A DNA stretch of 64,000 bases from JAJDAH01 sp964487605 (GCA_964487605.1 CAZARU010000027.1:6260-70259), one strand, 5' to 3'; positions 52,327 through 62,466 are shown, numbered from the stretch's first letter. Numbers and translations: made by a program. Notes: a model not told the origin generated them from the sequence alone.

Positions 52327-54201
52327 GTGGAATCGACTGGCCCGAGGCAGGTCGAGCCGCCGGACCACCAGCGCGGAACGGCCCAGCTCGCGTTGGTCGT
52401 TGCGGGTTTCGTCCTGCTCTCGACCGCGCTCGTGCCGCGGCTGACGAACGTCCACTTCGGGGACGTCGAGTTCAGCGGGTGGAGCGGACCGCTGGGCACG
52501 CGCCTTTTGTCCGGGGACGTCCCGTACCGAGACTTCACGCTCCCCATTCCGCCCGGGAGCTTCGCCCTGGTCGCGCTGATCGAGCGCGTGAGCGGCCGGG
52601 CGCTGCTGTCGAACGAGCTGTGGCTGAACGCAGCGATTCACGCGCTCCTCGGCTGCCTCGCCTACGCCCTGGCCCGCGCGTTCACGTCCAGAGCGCTGGC
52701 GCTGGCCGTCGCGGCGTCGACGCTCGTCGCCATGACGTACCTGAACAAGGAGTGCGCGTACGACCACACGGCCCAGCTCACCGCCTGGGCCTCCTTGGTC
52801 GCCGCCGCCCGCGCGCTGATCTCGACGGACTCCCGCGCACGCGGCCGGTGGTGGATCGCAGCGGGCGTCGCGGCCGGTGCGACGCTCGCCTTCAAGCAGA
52901 GCACGGCGCTCGGCGCACTCGCTGCACTGTCCCTCGGACCCACCTACGCCGCGTGGCAAGCGCAGCGCGCCGGGCGCTCCGGCGGCGCGGCGCTCCGTCG
53001 CGACGCGGCGCATGTGGCAGGTGGTGCCGTCGTGGGGCTGGCGCTCGTCGCCGTCCTGCTCGTCGGCCTCGGCGCCAGCCCAGCGTCGTTCGTGACCGCG
53101 GTGTTCCGCGACGGCTCGACGTTGAAAGGCGGGTCGGGGCGACTGATCACGAACGTGTGGGGGTACTTCTCGAGCTACGGCGTCTTCCCGCCTTCCCTCG
53201 GCTTCATCGTCGCGCTCGCCGCCGTCGGCGCGGGTGTCCATCGCTCTGGCGGATTCGACCTCGCGCAGGAGCAGGATCGCCGTGACGAGAAGCGGACGGC
53301 CTGGGCAGTGGCACTCGCGGCCGCCGCGACGTTCGTCTTCGCGTTCGCGTGGCTGCGGAGCGGGGCCGCGGGACTTGGCGCGGCGTGGGTACACCGCCTG
53401 GACCTGCTCAAGCACCTGCCGGGGTTCGGTGTGGTCCTCGCCATCGGCTTCGTCGCGCTTGGCCCCACGCTGCGCGCCCCGCGCGACGAGGCGCCGAACC
53501 GGGCGCGACATCGAACGGGCCTGGAAGCCGTAGGCGCGATGGCGCTCGTCACCACCATCCTCCACAACACCTCGGCCCCTGAGTTCAGGCCGTTCTACGA
53601 CAACAACGTCCTCATCCCGGTCGGCTTCCTCCATCTGTACGTCGCCCTGGCGCGGTGCGGATCGCGATGGCTCTGGAGCGTGGCGTTCACGCTCGCGCTC
53701 GCGAGCCTGTTCGGGAACAAGCTGCACCGAGCCGCCGAAGCACGTCATGCCGCACCGCAGGAGGGGCACTGGGCGGGCCTGTGGGTGAGCGAACGTGGAC
53801 GAACGATGCTTCGCGCGGCGGCCCGGGTGCGCTCGCTCACGAACGAGGACGACACCGTGCTCGTTCTCCCCGAAGACCTGCAGCTCACGTCGCTGATCGG
53901 GCGACGGCGCCCCGAGCTTCGAGGCGCCATCGCGTTCGTCGACCAGTATCCAGCGTCGGTGCTGGAGCACGACGTCTCCGTGCTCGAGCGCGAGCCGCCG
54001 AAGGTGATCGTCGTACACCCGCGGGAACCCCACCAGTGGGTGCGCTTCTACCGGATCTGGGCGGTGGAGAGCCCTGCCGAGCGCCTTCTGCGCCACGTCC
54101 TGGCGAGCGTACTGCCCACGAAATACGAACGGCGGTACTCGTTCGACACTCGATTCCAGCACGAGTCCGCGACGCTGGACGTGTGGGTGCGCCGGGAATG
54201 A
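52327..54201 (+). CDS. Large multi-pass membrane protein, family A paralogue
   Basis: 624 residues, GTG start. It is a clear paralogue of the protein encoded at 47727-49577, sharing FTLPIPPGSFALVALIERVSGRALL, YDHTAQLTAW, FKQSTALG, FYDNNVLIPV, VLPEDLQLTSLIGRRRP and PPKVIVVHPR, with a similar soluble C-terminal domain. About ten hydrophobic segments. It is 65 bp downstream of the UbiA gene in the same direction and its stop overlaps the next gene's ATG. Same tentative role as a lipid-linked glycosyltransferase. Confidence 0.75.
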   Translation: MESTGPRQVEPPDHQRGTAQLALVVAGFVLLSTALVPRLTNVHFGDVEFSGWSGPLGTRLLSGDVPYRDFTLPIPPGSFALVALIERVSGRALLSNELWLNAAIHALLGCLAYALARAFTSRALALAVAASTLVAMTYLNKECAYDHTAQLTAWASLVAAARALISTDSRARGRWWIAAGVAAGATLAFKQSTALGALAALSLGPTYAAWQAQRAGRSGGAALRRDAAHVAGGAVVGLALVAVLLVGLGASPASFVTAVFRDGSTLKGGSGRLITNVWGYFSSYGVFPPSLGFIVALAAVGAGVHRSGGFDLAQEQDRRDEKRTAWAVALAAAATFVFAFAWLRSGAAGLGAAWVHRLDLLKHLPGFGVVLAIGFVALGPTLRAPRDEAPNRARHRTGLEAVGAMALVTTILHNTSAPEFRPFYDNNVLIPVGFLHLYVALARCGSRWLWSVAFTLALASLFGNKLHRAAEARHAAPQEGHWAGLWVSERGRTMLRAAARVRSLTNEDDTVLVLPEDLQLTSLIGRRRPELRGAIAFVDQYPASVLEHDVSVLEREPPKVIVVHPREPHQWVRFYRIWAVESPAERLLRHVLASVLPTKYERRYSFDTRFQHESATLDVWVRRE

Positions 54202-56099
54202 GCCCCGTGGAGGAACGAGCCGAGAAGCGACGTGCACGCTGGGCGCTCGCCGGCGTGGTCACCGTGCACCTCGCGCTGGTCGCCTACTACTTCCCGCCCG
54301 CGCTGCTCGTCGGCGGCGAGCCCATCGCGACCTACGATCACGCCATGCACGTGTACCAGGCCGCGCGTGCGGTGGAAGCGTTCCGCGGATGGGGGCAGCT
54401 TTGGAGCTACGACCCGTTCGTCCTCGCCGGGCAGCCGGCAAACGCGGTCGAGGATCTCACCAGCAAGAGCCTGGAGCTGTGGGTCATCGCGCTCTCGTAC
54501 TTCGGCGTTTCCCTGTCGAAGGCGTACAACGCCTACGTCCTGGTCGTGCATCTGGCCCTGCCGTGGTGTGTCCACGCAGCCGCTCGCACGTTCCGGCTCG
54601 ACCGCATCACGTCCGTGGTGGCAACGGGGCTCGCGGTCGCCGCCTGGTTCTTCGATTCGTTCCTGCACTGGTGTTGGTTCGTCGGGATGTTCTCGTGGGG
54701 GGCCGCAGGGTATCTCGCCCTGCTGACCGTCGCGCTGGCCCATCGCGCGCTGGAGGAGCGGACGTGGCCGTGGTTCGTCGCCCTGGGCGGGCTGGCTGCC
54801 CTCGCGACCCTCGTACACCCCTTCGTGGTCGTTCCGATCGCCGTGCCCGCGCTCGCGCTGTATGCGCGACGGTTCCGTGCGCTCTCGCTGCGACACCATG
54901 GCCTGCTGTGGCTCGGAGCCGTGGCCGCAGGCGCCACGACGCTGGTGTGGATTGGCCCCGCGCTCACCTTCCGGCACTACATCGGCGACACCGACGTCTT
55001 TCTCAGGCCGACGGCGAGCTACCTGCTCCTCGACTCCCTCGACTTGTGGAAGGACGTGCTCGAGACGGGAGAGCCGGTGCGCACGGTCGTCCGCACGACG
55101 TGCTTCGTGGCCGCCGCCGTACAGCTCCTCGCATGGCACCGGGCGCGGGACGCGCGGGTCCTGCCGCTGTGTGCGCTGCTCGTCGCCGGCCTCGGCTTCG
55201 CCTATCTCGGCTCGTACTCGTGGTACACGCGCCAGACCCAGCCGTACCGCCAGCTCGTGCCCGCGATGCTGGCCGCAACGCTCCCGGCGGCCGCGCTGCT
55301 CCGGGAGCTCCTCGGCAAGGGCTCGTGGTCTGGGCTGCCGGTCCAGGCGCGGGCGCTCATCGCCCTGGGTGCTCTGCTGGCGCTTCCACGAGTGGCGCGC
55401 ACGGTGCTGCATTACCTCCCGGGCGCCCTCCCCTCGCGCACCGCTGCCGCGTCGGAGGACGAAATGACGCGTGCGCTGGCCAAGATCAACGAAGCCGTGC
55501 CGCCCTGGAAGGGCCATCTGGCGGCCAGCAAGGAGCTGACCGAAACGCGGGACTGGCTCACCGCCCATCACGGGGGTCGAGGGCGCGTGGTCGTCAGCCA
55601 CTGGGTGCTCGCCGAGTACCTCGCCGCCTTCACGCGGGTGCCCGTCCTCGGCGGCCTCCTCGAGCGCAACGTTCCGCACGTGGACGCTCACCTGTTCCGC
55701 TCCAACGTCGGCGCGGAGCCGGGGGGACTCGAGCGCTATCTCGACCGCTATGCCGTGGGCTGGGTCGTGACCGCGGGGGAGTTCGAACCGCTCGATGGGC
55801 GCCGCGATCTTCTCGAACCCGCGGTAGCGTTGGGTGCCGTGAGGATCTACCGCACGCACGCAGAGCCTACGTGGGTGCTCCGCGGCACGGGGAAGCTGAC
55901 GTCCCAGTCGCTCAACTCCCTGGTCGTGGACGGCGCCACCGGCCCGGAGATCGTGCTGAAGTTCCACTGGATGGAAGCGCTTCGATGCCGACCTGGCTGC
56001 GAAGTGGAGCGGATCGCCATCGACGAGGACCGCGTCGGTTTCATCGGCGTGAAGAGTCCGCCGAAGCGCTTCGAGATCTACAACTCCTACCGACCGTGA
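54198..56099 (+). CDS. Large multi-pass membrane protein of unknown function
   Basis: 633 residues from ATG 54198 (ATGA overlap with the preceding stop). About 11 membrane helices in the first 430 residues, with an early loop ATYDHAMHVYQAARAVEAFRGWGQLW and FVLAGQPANAVEDLTSKSLE typical of the bacterial GT-C/YfhO-like membrane proteins. A soluble domain follows from about 440, containing two well-placed Cys (LRCRPGCEVE near 600). It is not a paralogue of families A or B as far as I can see, and it is the extra member on the plus-strand side. It is probably part of the same transcription unit. Confidence 0.72.
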   Translation: MSPVEERAEKRRARWALAGVVTVHLALVAYYFPPALLVGGEPIATYDHAMHVYQAARAVEAFRGWGQLWSYDPFVLAGQPANAVEDLTSKSLELWVIALSYFGVSLSKAYNAYVLVVHLALPWCVHAAARTFRLDRITSVVATGLAVAAWFFDSFLHWCWFVGMFSWGAAGYLALLTVALAHRALEERTWPWFVALGGLAALATLVHPFVVVPIAVPALALYARRFRALSLRHHGLLWLGAVAAGATTLVWIGPALTFRHYIGDTDVFLRPTASYLLLDSLDLWKDVLETGEPVRTVVRTTCFVAAAVQLLAWHRARDARVLPLCALLVAGLGFAYLGSYSWYTRQTQPYRQLVPAMLAATLPAAALLRELLGKGSWSGLPVQARALIALGALLALPRVARTVLHYLPGALPSRTAAASEDEMTRALAKINEAVPPWKGHLAASKELTETRDWLTAHHGGRGRVVVSHWVLAEYLAAFTRVPVLGGLLERNVPHVDAHLFRSNVGAEPGGLERYLDRYAVGWVVTAGEFEPLDGRRDLLEPAVALGAVRIYRTHAEPTWVLRGTGKLTSQSLNSLVVDGATGPEIVLKFHWMEALRCRPGCEVERIAIDEDRVGFIGVKSPPKRFEIYNSYRP

Positions 56100-56106
56100 T
56101 GACCGC

Positions 56107-57858
56107 GTGACGTTTCTCGAGCGTGGCCGGAGCCTGCTGGCGAGCCCACGGGCGCCCGTCGGCGTCGCTGCGCTGGGCGTCGGCCTCGCTATGTCCTCCC
56201 TCGGCGCAGGCCTGCAGACGGAAGACTACGTGCATCGGCACGCGGTGGGACTCGCGTCGTTCGGCGCGAACCTGTTCGGCGGTCGTGTCACCCCGATGGA
56301 GGCGTACGGATTGAAGGACGCCGGGCTCTTGCCGTGGATCACCGTGGACGATTGGAGCCTGGCCTTCTTCCGCCCGCTGACGGCGTGGACCCACGTGCTC
56401 GACTACGTCGCGTGGCCGGACCTTCCGTGGCTGGTGCATGCCCACTCGCTGGTCTGGTTCGGCGTGCTGCTCTACGTGGTCGCCGTACTCCACCGGCGCC
56501 TGGTCGGCGGTGCCGCGTGGGCCGCGGGCCTGGCAGGCCTGCTCTACGCCATCGACGACGGCCACGGGCCGGCGGTGGGATGGATTGCCAACCGCAGCGC
56601 GGTGATCGCCACCGCGCTCGCGACGCTCGCGCTCGTCGCTCACGATCGTTGGCGTCGGGAAGGGTGGCGGCCGGGTGCGCTCGTGGCCCCGCTCACGTTC
56701 GCGGCCGCCCTGGCAGCCGGAGAGGTCGCGGCGGGCATGGCCGGATTCTTCGTCGCCTACGCGATCTTCGTCGAGACCGGGAGCTGGCGATCGCGAATCG
56801 CCTCGGCCGCCGGGTGGGCGACCGTCGCCGCTGGCTGGATGGCGAGCTATCGGATCCTGGGGTACGGCGCGCGCGGTTCGGCAGCGTACGTGGACCCGTT
56901 CTCGAACCCGAAGGGATTCGCGACGGCCGTCGTCGAGCGGTTCCCGCTGCTCCTGCAGGGGCTCTTCGGCGCTCCCTCCACGGACTTCGTCGTCGTCATG
57001 GAGCGCTGGGAGCGCTGGTTCATCACCTCGGGGGCCGTGATGGTGATCGCCTCGCTGTTCGCGATCGCCAGCGTGCTGCGGCACGACCGCCGCGCACGGT
57101 TCTGGGCCGCCGGAACGCTGCTGGCGCTCCTTCCCGCGTGCACCGCGCTGCCGGCCGATCGCCTGCTGTTCGTCGCCGGCATCGGCGCCATGGCGCTGCT
57201 GGCGTCGACGGTCCACGCAGTGGCGGCGGCCACGTCGCGGGGCCTTTCGGGCACCGGGTGGTTCACGCGAGCGACGCTCGCGGCGTGGGCGCTCGTTCAC
57301 GGCGTGAGTGCGCCGGCGCTCTTGCCCTGGCGCGCCATGGGCCTACGCGAGCACGACGAGTGGATCCGGGTGCAGGGCGAGGCCGCATTCGAGCGGCTTC
57401 CGCCGCCGGACGGGCAGCTCGTCATCGTCAACACGCCAGACTTCTACACCGGTGCGCTCCTGGTCGCCGTGCGCGCGGCGCTCGGCCGCCCCGCGCAGGG
57501 TCGCGTCAGGGTCCTCTACGGCGGCGACCAGCCGGTACGCGTCTCTCGACTCAACGACACCACGCTCGAGGTCCGGCCGTCGAAGGGCTTCATGGTCCCT
57601 TCGGTGAACACGGTCTACCGCAGCGCGCAGCGCCCGCTCTGGGTCGGCACGGGGATCCAGCTCACGGGAATGCAGGTCATCGTCACGGAAGCCGATCGCC
57701 ACGGCGCACCCGTCGCCGCGGCGTTTCGGTTCGACCGGCCGCTCGAGAGCGACGGTCTGGTGTTCGTCGCATGGGATGGAGCTTCGTACGTGCAGTGGGC
57801 GCCTCCTCGCGCCGGCAGTTCCATCGAAGTTCCCGGGATCGAGCTCGAAGCGTTCTGA
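56107..57858 (+). CDS. Large multi-pass membrane protein, family B paralogue
   Basis: 583 residues, GTG start seven bases after the preceding stop. It shares with the protein encoded at 49574-51334: GLQTEDYVHRH, AFFRPLTAWTHVLDYVAWP, LYAIDDGHGPAVGWIANRSAV, GYGARGSAAYVDPFSNPKGF, LVIVNTPDFYTGALLV and RPSKGFMVPSVNTVYR. About ten hydrophobic segments and a C-terminal beta-rich domain. It closes the plus-strand operon UbiA-A-unknown-B and ends convergently with the kinase gene (29 bp apart). Confidence 0.75.
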   Translation: MTFLERGRSLLASPRAPVGVAALGVGLAMSSLGAGLQTEDYVHRHAVGLASFGANLFGGRVTPMEAYGLKDAGLLPWITVDDWSLAFFRPLTAWTHVLDYVAWPDLPWLVHAHSLVWFGVLLYVVAVLHRRLVGGAAWAAGLAGLLYAIDDGHGPAVGWIANRSAVIATALATLALVAHDRWRREGWRPGALVAPLTFAAALAAGEVAAGMAGFFVAYAIFVETGSWRSRIASAAGWATVAAGWMASYRILGYGARGSAAYVDPFSNPKGFATAVVERFPLLLQGLFGAPSTDFVVVMERWERWFITSGAVMVIASLFAIASVLRHDRRARFWAAGTLLALLPACTALPADRLLFVAGIGAMALLASTVHAVAAATSRGLSGTGWFTRATLAAWALVHGVSAPALLPWRAMGLREHDEWIRVQGEAAFERLPPPDGQLVIVNTPDFYTGALLVAVRAALGRPAQGRVRVLYGGDQPVRVSRLNDTTLEVRPSKGFMVPSVNTVYRSAQRPLWVGTGIQLTGMQVIVTEADRHGAPVAAAFRFDRPLESDGLVFVAWDGASYVQWAPPRAGSSIEVPGIELEAF

Positions 57859-57887
57859 CCCTGCAGCGGCGGCGCCCGGGATCGCGC

Positions 57888-59954
57888 TCACGGCGCTGAC
57901 GCTGGGGACGGCGCGGGGGCCGCGCCCACGACGGGAGCCGGCCTCGCCTTCGCGCTCTTGAGCGCATCGGAGAGCTCGCTCGTGCGACGGAGGCACTCGA
58001 AGCAGTCGCCCAGTCCGAGGAATCCGCACCCCCGACGGTGAGTGAGCGCGGCGAGGCGCTTCTCGGACCGGGCGTCCGCGTGAGCCGCGGCGCGCGGCAG
58101 CACTGCCTTGTACTCGCCGCAGGTCTTCGCCTTCACCAGGTCGATGGCCACCGCGAGCGCGGGTGAGGCTTCCTTGCCCGCCTTTCCCTTGGCGAGCAGC
58201 TCCCATGCGAGCTTCTTGTGCTCCTTGGACTTGGTCGAAGCCCACACGTCGAAGATCAGATCGGCGCCGCGTGGCCCCAGGCGCGTCGCGAGGCGGAGTG
58301 CGGCGTCCCCGTGCGTCGCGTGTTCGGCTGCGCGGCGCACGTCCGCAACCAGGGCGGCGTCCTCCGCGAGCTTCGCGTCTGCGCCCAGCGCTTCCTCGTA
58401 CGCTGCGAGCGCACGGTCGTGGCGACCCCGCTGGCCGTGAGCGCGGCCGATGGCGTGCCACACGGTCGCCGAGCGGGCCTTGGGATCGAGCTTCTCGAGC
58501 TCCTCCAGCGCGTCCGCATCCCCGGCGAGCGTGGCGGTGACGAGCCGCGCCTCGACGGCCTCCTTCGATTCGAGCGCCGGGATCCCACCGCCACCGGTTT
58601 CGCCAGCTGCGGTCCCGCGCCCGGAGAACACCAGCGCCGCGACGGCAGAGATCACGAACACGAACACGATGGCGCCGACGGCTGCCGACCCCAGCGCCCA
58701 GGCGGGAACCAGGCGCCCACCGATCTTGATCTGCGCCATGAGCGGGTTCGGCGCGGGGCTCGCCGGGCCCGCGCCTCGTGGCGGCGCCGCGAGCAACGTG
58801 TTGGCCTGGGGGACCATGAGGACCGCGCCATGCTCGGGCTCGAGGTCGGCGCGCGGCGGGTCGGGCGTCGATGGCGCGACCGACGGGCCCGAAGCGCCAG
58901 ATTCGGAGCCCACCCCACCGGGGGTGAAGGGCCCACCCCAGGAGTGCGGGGTTGCGTCGCTCGGCGGCGACGGCGTGAAGCTGCCAGGGGCTCCCGCGCC
59001 GTAGGGACCCGAGGGCGGATCACCGAGCAGGGTTGCCCCGACCGGGGAGGCCACGCCGCCCTGGGACTGGGACGCTGGACCGAGCGCTCGGCGAGTGAGC
59101 GCTTCGAGGTGCGCCTGGAGGTCTCGCGCAGTCTGCACCCGCTCATCGGCGCTCTTGGCAAGAAGCGCCATCACGAGCGCCGAGAGCTGGGCGTCCACGG
59201 TCGCGGGCAACGGCGCCGGAGCCTCCGTCATCTGCCGCGTCAGCACCACCACGAGGTCGTCTCCCGCGAAAGGCGTGGTCCCGACGAGCATTTCGTAGAG
59301 GATGATCCCCACGGAGTACAGGTCGGCCCTGGCGTCCACCGCGTGTCCCATGGCCTGCTCGGGCGCCATGTACTCGGGGGTTCCGAACACGGTGCCCGCG
59401 CGGGTCAGCGCGGGCTGATCCTTCATGTCCTCTGCGGTGACCTTCGCGATGCCGAAGTCGAGGACCTTCGCGGAATCGACGTCCCCCTCGCGGCCCACGA
59501 GCATCACGTTGTCGGGCTTAAGATCTCGGTGGACGATTCCTGCCGCGTGGGCCGCGACCAGCGCGCCGACGACCTGCGTGGCGATGCGCACGGCGCGGTC
59601 GGGGGCAAGCGGCCCCTCCGCGGCGATGAGTTCGCGCAAGCTCTGCCCCTCGACGTACTCGAGCGCCAGATAATAGCTGCCATCGTCCAGCCTCCCGAAA
59701 TCCATCGCCTTGGCGATGTTCGGGTGCTCCACGCGCGCCGCGGCGACGGCCTCGCGCTCGAAGCGAGCGACGACCTCGGGCACCAGCGTCATGGCCTTGT
59801 GCAGCACCTTGATGGCGACGAGCTTGCGCAGCTGCATGTGCAAGCCGCGGTACACCGAGCCCATGGCGCCGGAGCCGAGCAGCCGCTCGATCTGGTAGCG
59901 TCCGTCTATCGTCGTACCGACGAGAGCGTCGGTCTCGGAGGCGGCTTCGTCCAT
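57888..59954 (-). CDS. Serine/threonine protein kinase with C-terminal repeat domain
   Basis: 688 residues from ATG 59954. Hanks-type catalytic domain: glycine loop LLGSGAMGSVYRG (about 26-37), Lys49 (VAIKVLH), HRDLKPDN at 142-149 and DFGIAK at 166-171, GTPEYMAPEQ. A Pro/Ser/Gly linker, one membrane helix (AAVGAIVFVFVISAVAALVF, near residue 460), then a soluble part of about 210 residues with TPR-like helices (GRHDRALAAYEEALG) and a Cys-rich HRRGCGFLGLGDCFECLRRT near the end. The extracytoplasmic part is a possible sensor. It is opposite the membrane-protein operon; target proteins are unknown. Confidence 0.92.
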   Translation of the reverse strand: MDEAASETDALVGTTIDGRYQIERLLGSGAMGSVYRGLHMQLRKLVAIKVLHKAMTLVPEVVARFEREAVAAARVEHPNIAKAMDFGRLDDGSYYLALEYVEGQSLRELIAAEGPLAPDRAVRIATQVVGALVAAHAAGIVHRDLKPDNVMLVGREGDVDSAKVLDFGIAKVTAEDMKDQPALTRAGTVFGTPEYMAPEQAMGHAVDARADLYSVGIILYEMLVGTTPFAGDDLVVVLTRQMTEAPAPLPATVDAQLSALVMALLAKSADERVQTARDLQAHLEALTRRALGPASQSQGGVASPVGATLLGDPPSGPYGAGAPGSFTPSPPSDATPHSWGGPFTPGGVGSESGASGPSVAPSTPDPPRADLEPEHGAVLMVPQANTLLAAPPRGAGPASPAPNPLMAQIKIGGRLVPAWALGSAAVGAIVFVFVISAVAALVFSGRGTAAGETGGGGIPALESKEAVEARLVTATLAGDADALEELEKLDPKARSATVWHAIGRAHGQRGRHDRALAAYEEALGADAKLAEDAALVADVRRAAEHATHGDAALRLATRLGPRGADLIFDVWASTKSKEHKKLAWELLAKGKAGKEASPALAVAIDLVKAKTCGEYKAVLPRAAAHADARSEKRLAALTHRRGCGFLGLGDCFECLRRTSELSDALKSAKARPAPVVGAAPAPSPASAP

Positions 59955-60015
59955 CGGGGATGGCGAGCCTACACGCACTGGCCACGGAAGGGTGGCGTCG
60001 TCGCGACGCGCCCCT

Positions 60016-62466
60016 TCACGCCGTACTCGGAGCGCGACGTGGGCGCAGGCCGCCGAGGCTGGCTGCGACCGCGAGCAGGTACGCCCCGACACCCACGGCG
60101 AGGACACCACCGTAGCCGTGAAGGAGCGCGATGGGGATCGCCGCCGTGGAGGCCGCGACGGACGCGAAGAAGTTGAGCCCCACGCACCACGCCGCCGTGG
60201 GTTGGCCGCCGCTCTCGACGAGCGACAGGCCGGCGGGAAACGGAAGCCCCAGAGCGAAGCCAGCCGGTGCCACGACGAGCGCCGTCGCCGCCATCCGGAG
60301 CGCCAGCGACTGGCCGGCCAGGAGCGTGCCGAGCGCGGGGGCGACCAGCCAGGCGAGTGCGGCCAGCAGCACGCCGGCGAGCGGACCGACGAGGGAGCGG
60401 GCGAACGCTCCTCGAACCATCGCAGGGCCGAACAGCGCACCGACGCCCGTGGCCATGAGCAGGGTCGCGAGCACGGTGCTGAGCGCGTAGGCCTGGTGCC
60501 CCAGGAGCAGCCCGAAGCGGTGCAAGAGCGCGATCTCGAGGAGCAGGTATCCCGTCCCGATGGCGCCGAAGTAGCCCAGCGCACCCACCGTGGCCGAGCC
60601 GCGGAGCGCACGCCGAAGCGGCCAAAGCGGCAGCAGCACCGCCACGGCGGCCAGCAGCAGCATCACGCCGAGGACCCTTCCGAGGGCCTGCACGTGCTGC
60701 ATGGCCCAAGCTCCCGGCAGGTCGTATCGGGTCAGGTCGAAGAAGAACGGGCGATCGTCGGTGACGGGGTCGATGCGGTACGGGTAGACGCTCTCGAAGC
60801 GGGATGTGTCGCCCGCCTGGTGCTGAGCCAGGAACTCCGTGAGCATGGGCGGTCGGGACCTGCCGGGCTGATGGATGAGCACCGGCCGCTCGTGCGACAT
60901 GTAGTCGAACGGATCGAGGATCTTCACGGGGAAGCCCTCGTACGGGCGATGGGTGAACCAGAAGCGCTTGCCGTACGCTCGAACGACGTGGTCCGGGAAC
61001 GGCTCGCCCCTGACGACGATCCCGAACGCCAGCCCGTTCTGGGCCGCGAGGAGGTGCCGCTCCGGGTGGGTCGCGCCGCGACGCTCCAGCGCACGGACCG
61101 CGGTGTTGATGAGTCGCATGGCCTCTCCCTCACCGAACCGAATGAGCGAGAGCACGCCGCCGGGAGCCAGGCTCCGCAGGTAGTCGTCGAAGGCCTCGGC
61201 CGTGTAGAGCTGATTCTCGCTGAGCGCGAGGCCACCGGCGGCGAGGTAGTGCTTGGTGTCGACGCCGCTGAGCTGCACCAGATCGTAGGATCCGGGCCGC
61301 GCGACACGCGCGAACGCGCGGCCGTCGAGGACGTGGAACGCGACGCGCGGATCCCGCCCGATGCCCCCCACGACGGAGTCGAACGGTCCGCGCAGCGCGT
61401 GGACCGTCGCCGGGTTGATCTCGACGGCGTCGACGCGCTCGGCCCGATGGTAGAGGGCGCACTGGACGTCGGTACCTCCGCCCAGGCCGATCACCAGCAC
61501 GCGCAGCCGTGGCTCGAAGTACGCCTGCCCCAGGAGGCTCTCGCCACACATCCGACCTACCGGAGTCGTGTCGGCGGCGTCCGCCGGCCTGTGCGTCTCG
61601 TCGCGTCCGTCCCAGGAGACGACGAGCGCCCCCGCCGTGTTGTCCTGGGCGTAGAAGCGGAACGGATAGGGGTCAGGGTGGCCGGGAACGTTCGCGAACT
61701 CGAAGATCTCCACGCGTCCCGTGAAGCTCCAGCGATCGAAGACGCTGGTCATGCGGATCCCCCGTTCCTGGGCGAACCGCGCGAGGGCCGCGACCTGGCC
61801 GTTGGGCTCGGGCGTCACGCGGAAGATGCTGGGCGCCACGACGACGACCACGACCAGCACCACGGCGAGGAAGCTCGCCGCCGGGCGCGCCCGACGCTCG
61901 CCCCCGGGAGCCCAGGCGAAGCCGGCCGCCGCGGCGCAACCCGCCAGGGCGATCAGCGCGAGCAGTCGCGGGGCTCCCAGCGGCTCGAGGAAGAACACGG
62001 GCACGAAGCACCCGAGGCTGGAGCCGACCAGATCCGCGGCGTAGACGCGACCGATGCGACGGCCCGCGGTGGCCAGGGCCACCGTGACGACGATCCCCGC
62101 GGCGACGAAGGGAAGCGTGAGCACGGCCGCGGCGAGCAGCGCGCGCCACCCCACCTCGAACGGAAGGGTCGGCGCGAGCCGCAGAAAGACCGCGTAGGAG
62201 ACGACGAGGAGCGCTGCGAAGGCCAGCGACGCCCAGGTGGCGACCGCCGCCGTCGCCCTCGGCTCGAGCCACGACCTCCTGAGGGCGACGAGCGTGCTCG
62301 CCGCGCCGAATCCGAGCATGGCGAGCCCCAGCACGACGTACACCAGGAGCGCGTGGACGGCGTACGCGAGCAGGCGAGCCAGCAGGATCTCCAGCGCCAG
62401 CATCGCCAGCGTGAGTCCGCCGAGCGGCAGCAGCGGAAGGCGAGGGCTCGGGGCCGAGTCGGGCAA
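60016..62466 (-). CDS. Membrane-embedded spermidine synthase-like protein
   Basis: 816 residues from a TTG at 62466, preceded by GGGAG eight bases away; other in-frame starts (ATG 62403) would lose most of the first helix. Eight or so N-terminal membrane helices (about 10-210), a cytoplasmic or soluble Rossmann domain with SAM/decarboxy-SAM-type motif VLVIGLGGGTDVQ (about 355-367) and acidic VDAVEIN on the next strand, then six or more C-terminal helices. This layout belongs to the integral-membrane spermidine-synthase-like family; several members are not aminopropyltransferases, so the reaction is open. Divergent from the geranylgeranyl reductase-like gene across 86 bp. Confidence 0.8.
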   Translation of the reverse strand: MPDSAPSPRLPLLPLGGLTLAMLALEILLARLLAYAVHALLVYVVLGLAMLGFGAASTLVALRRSWLEPRATAAVATWASLAFAALLVVSYAVFLRLAPTLPFEVGWRALLAAAVLTLPFVAAGIVVTVALATAGRRIGRVYAADLVGSSLGCFVPVFFLEPLGAPRLLALIALAGCAAAAGFAWAPGGERRARPAASFLAVVLVVVVVVAPSIFRVTPEPNGQVAALARFAQERGIRMTSVFDRWSFTGRVEIFEFANVPGHPDPYPFRFYAQDNTAGALVVSWDGRDETHRPADAADTTPVGRMCGESLLGQAYFEPRLRVLVIGLGGGTDVQCALYHRAERVDAVEINPATVHALRGPFDSVVGGIGRDPRVAFHVLDGRAFARVARPGSYDLVQLSGVDTKHYLAAGGLALSENQLYTAEAFDDYLRSLAPGGVLSLIRFGEGEAMRLINTAVRALERRGATHPERHLLAAQNGLAFGIVVRGEPFPDHVVRAYGKRFWFTHRPYEGFPVKILDPFDYMSHERPVLIHQPGRSRPPMLTEFLAQHQAGDTSRFESVYPYRIDPVTDDRPFFFDLTRYDLPGAWAMQHVQALGRVLGVMLLLAAVAVLLPLWPLRRALRGSATVGALGYFGAIGTGYLLLEIALLHRFGLLLGHQAYALSTVLATLLMATGVGALFGPAMVRGAFARSLVGPLAGVLLAALAWLVAPALGTLLAGQSLALRMAATALVVAPAGFALGLPFPAGLSLVESGGQPTAAWCVGLNFFASVAASTAAIPIALLHGYGGVLAVGVGAYLLAVAASLGGLRPRRAPSTA

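Noticed and set aside
57859..57887. Terminator between the family B gene and the kinase gene
   Set aside because: The 29-bp gap has no convincing stem and no T-tract.
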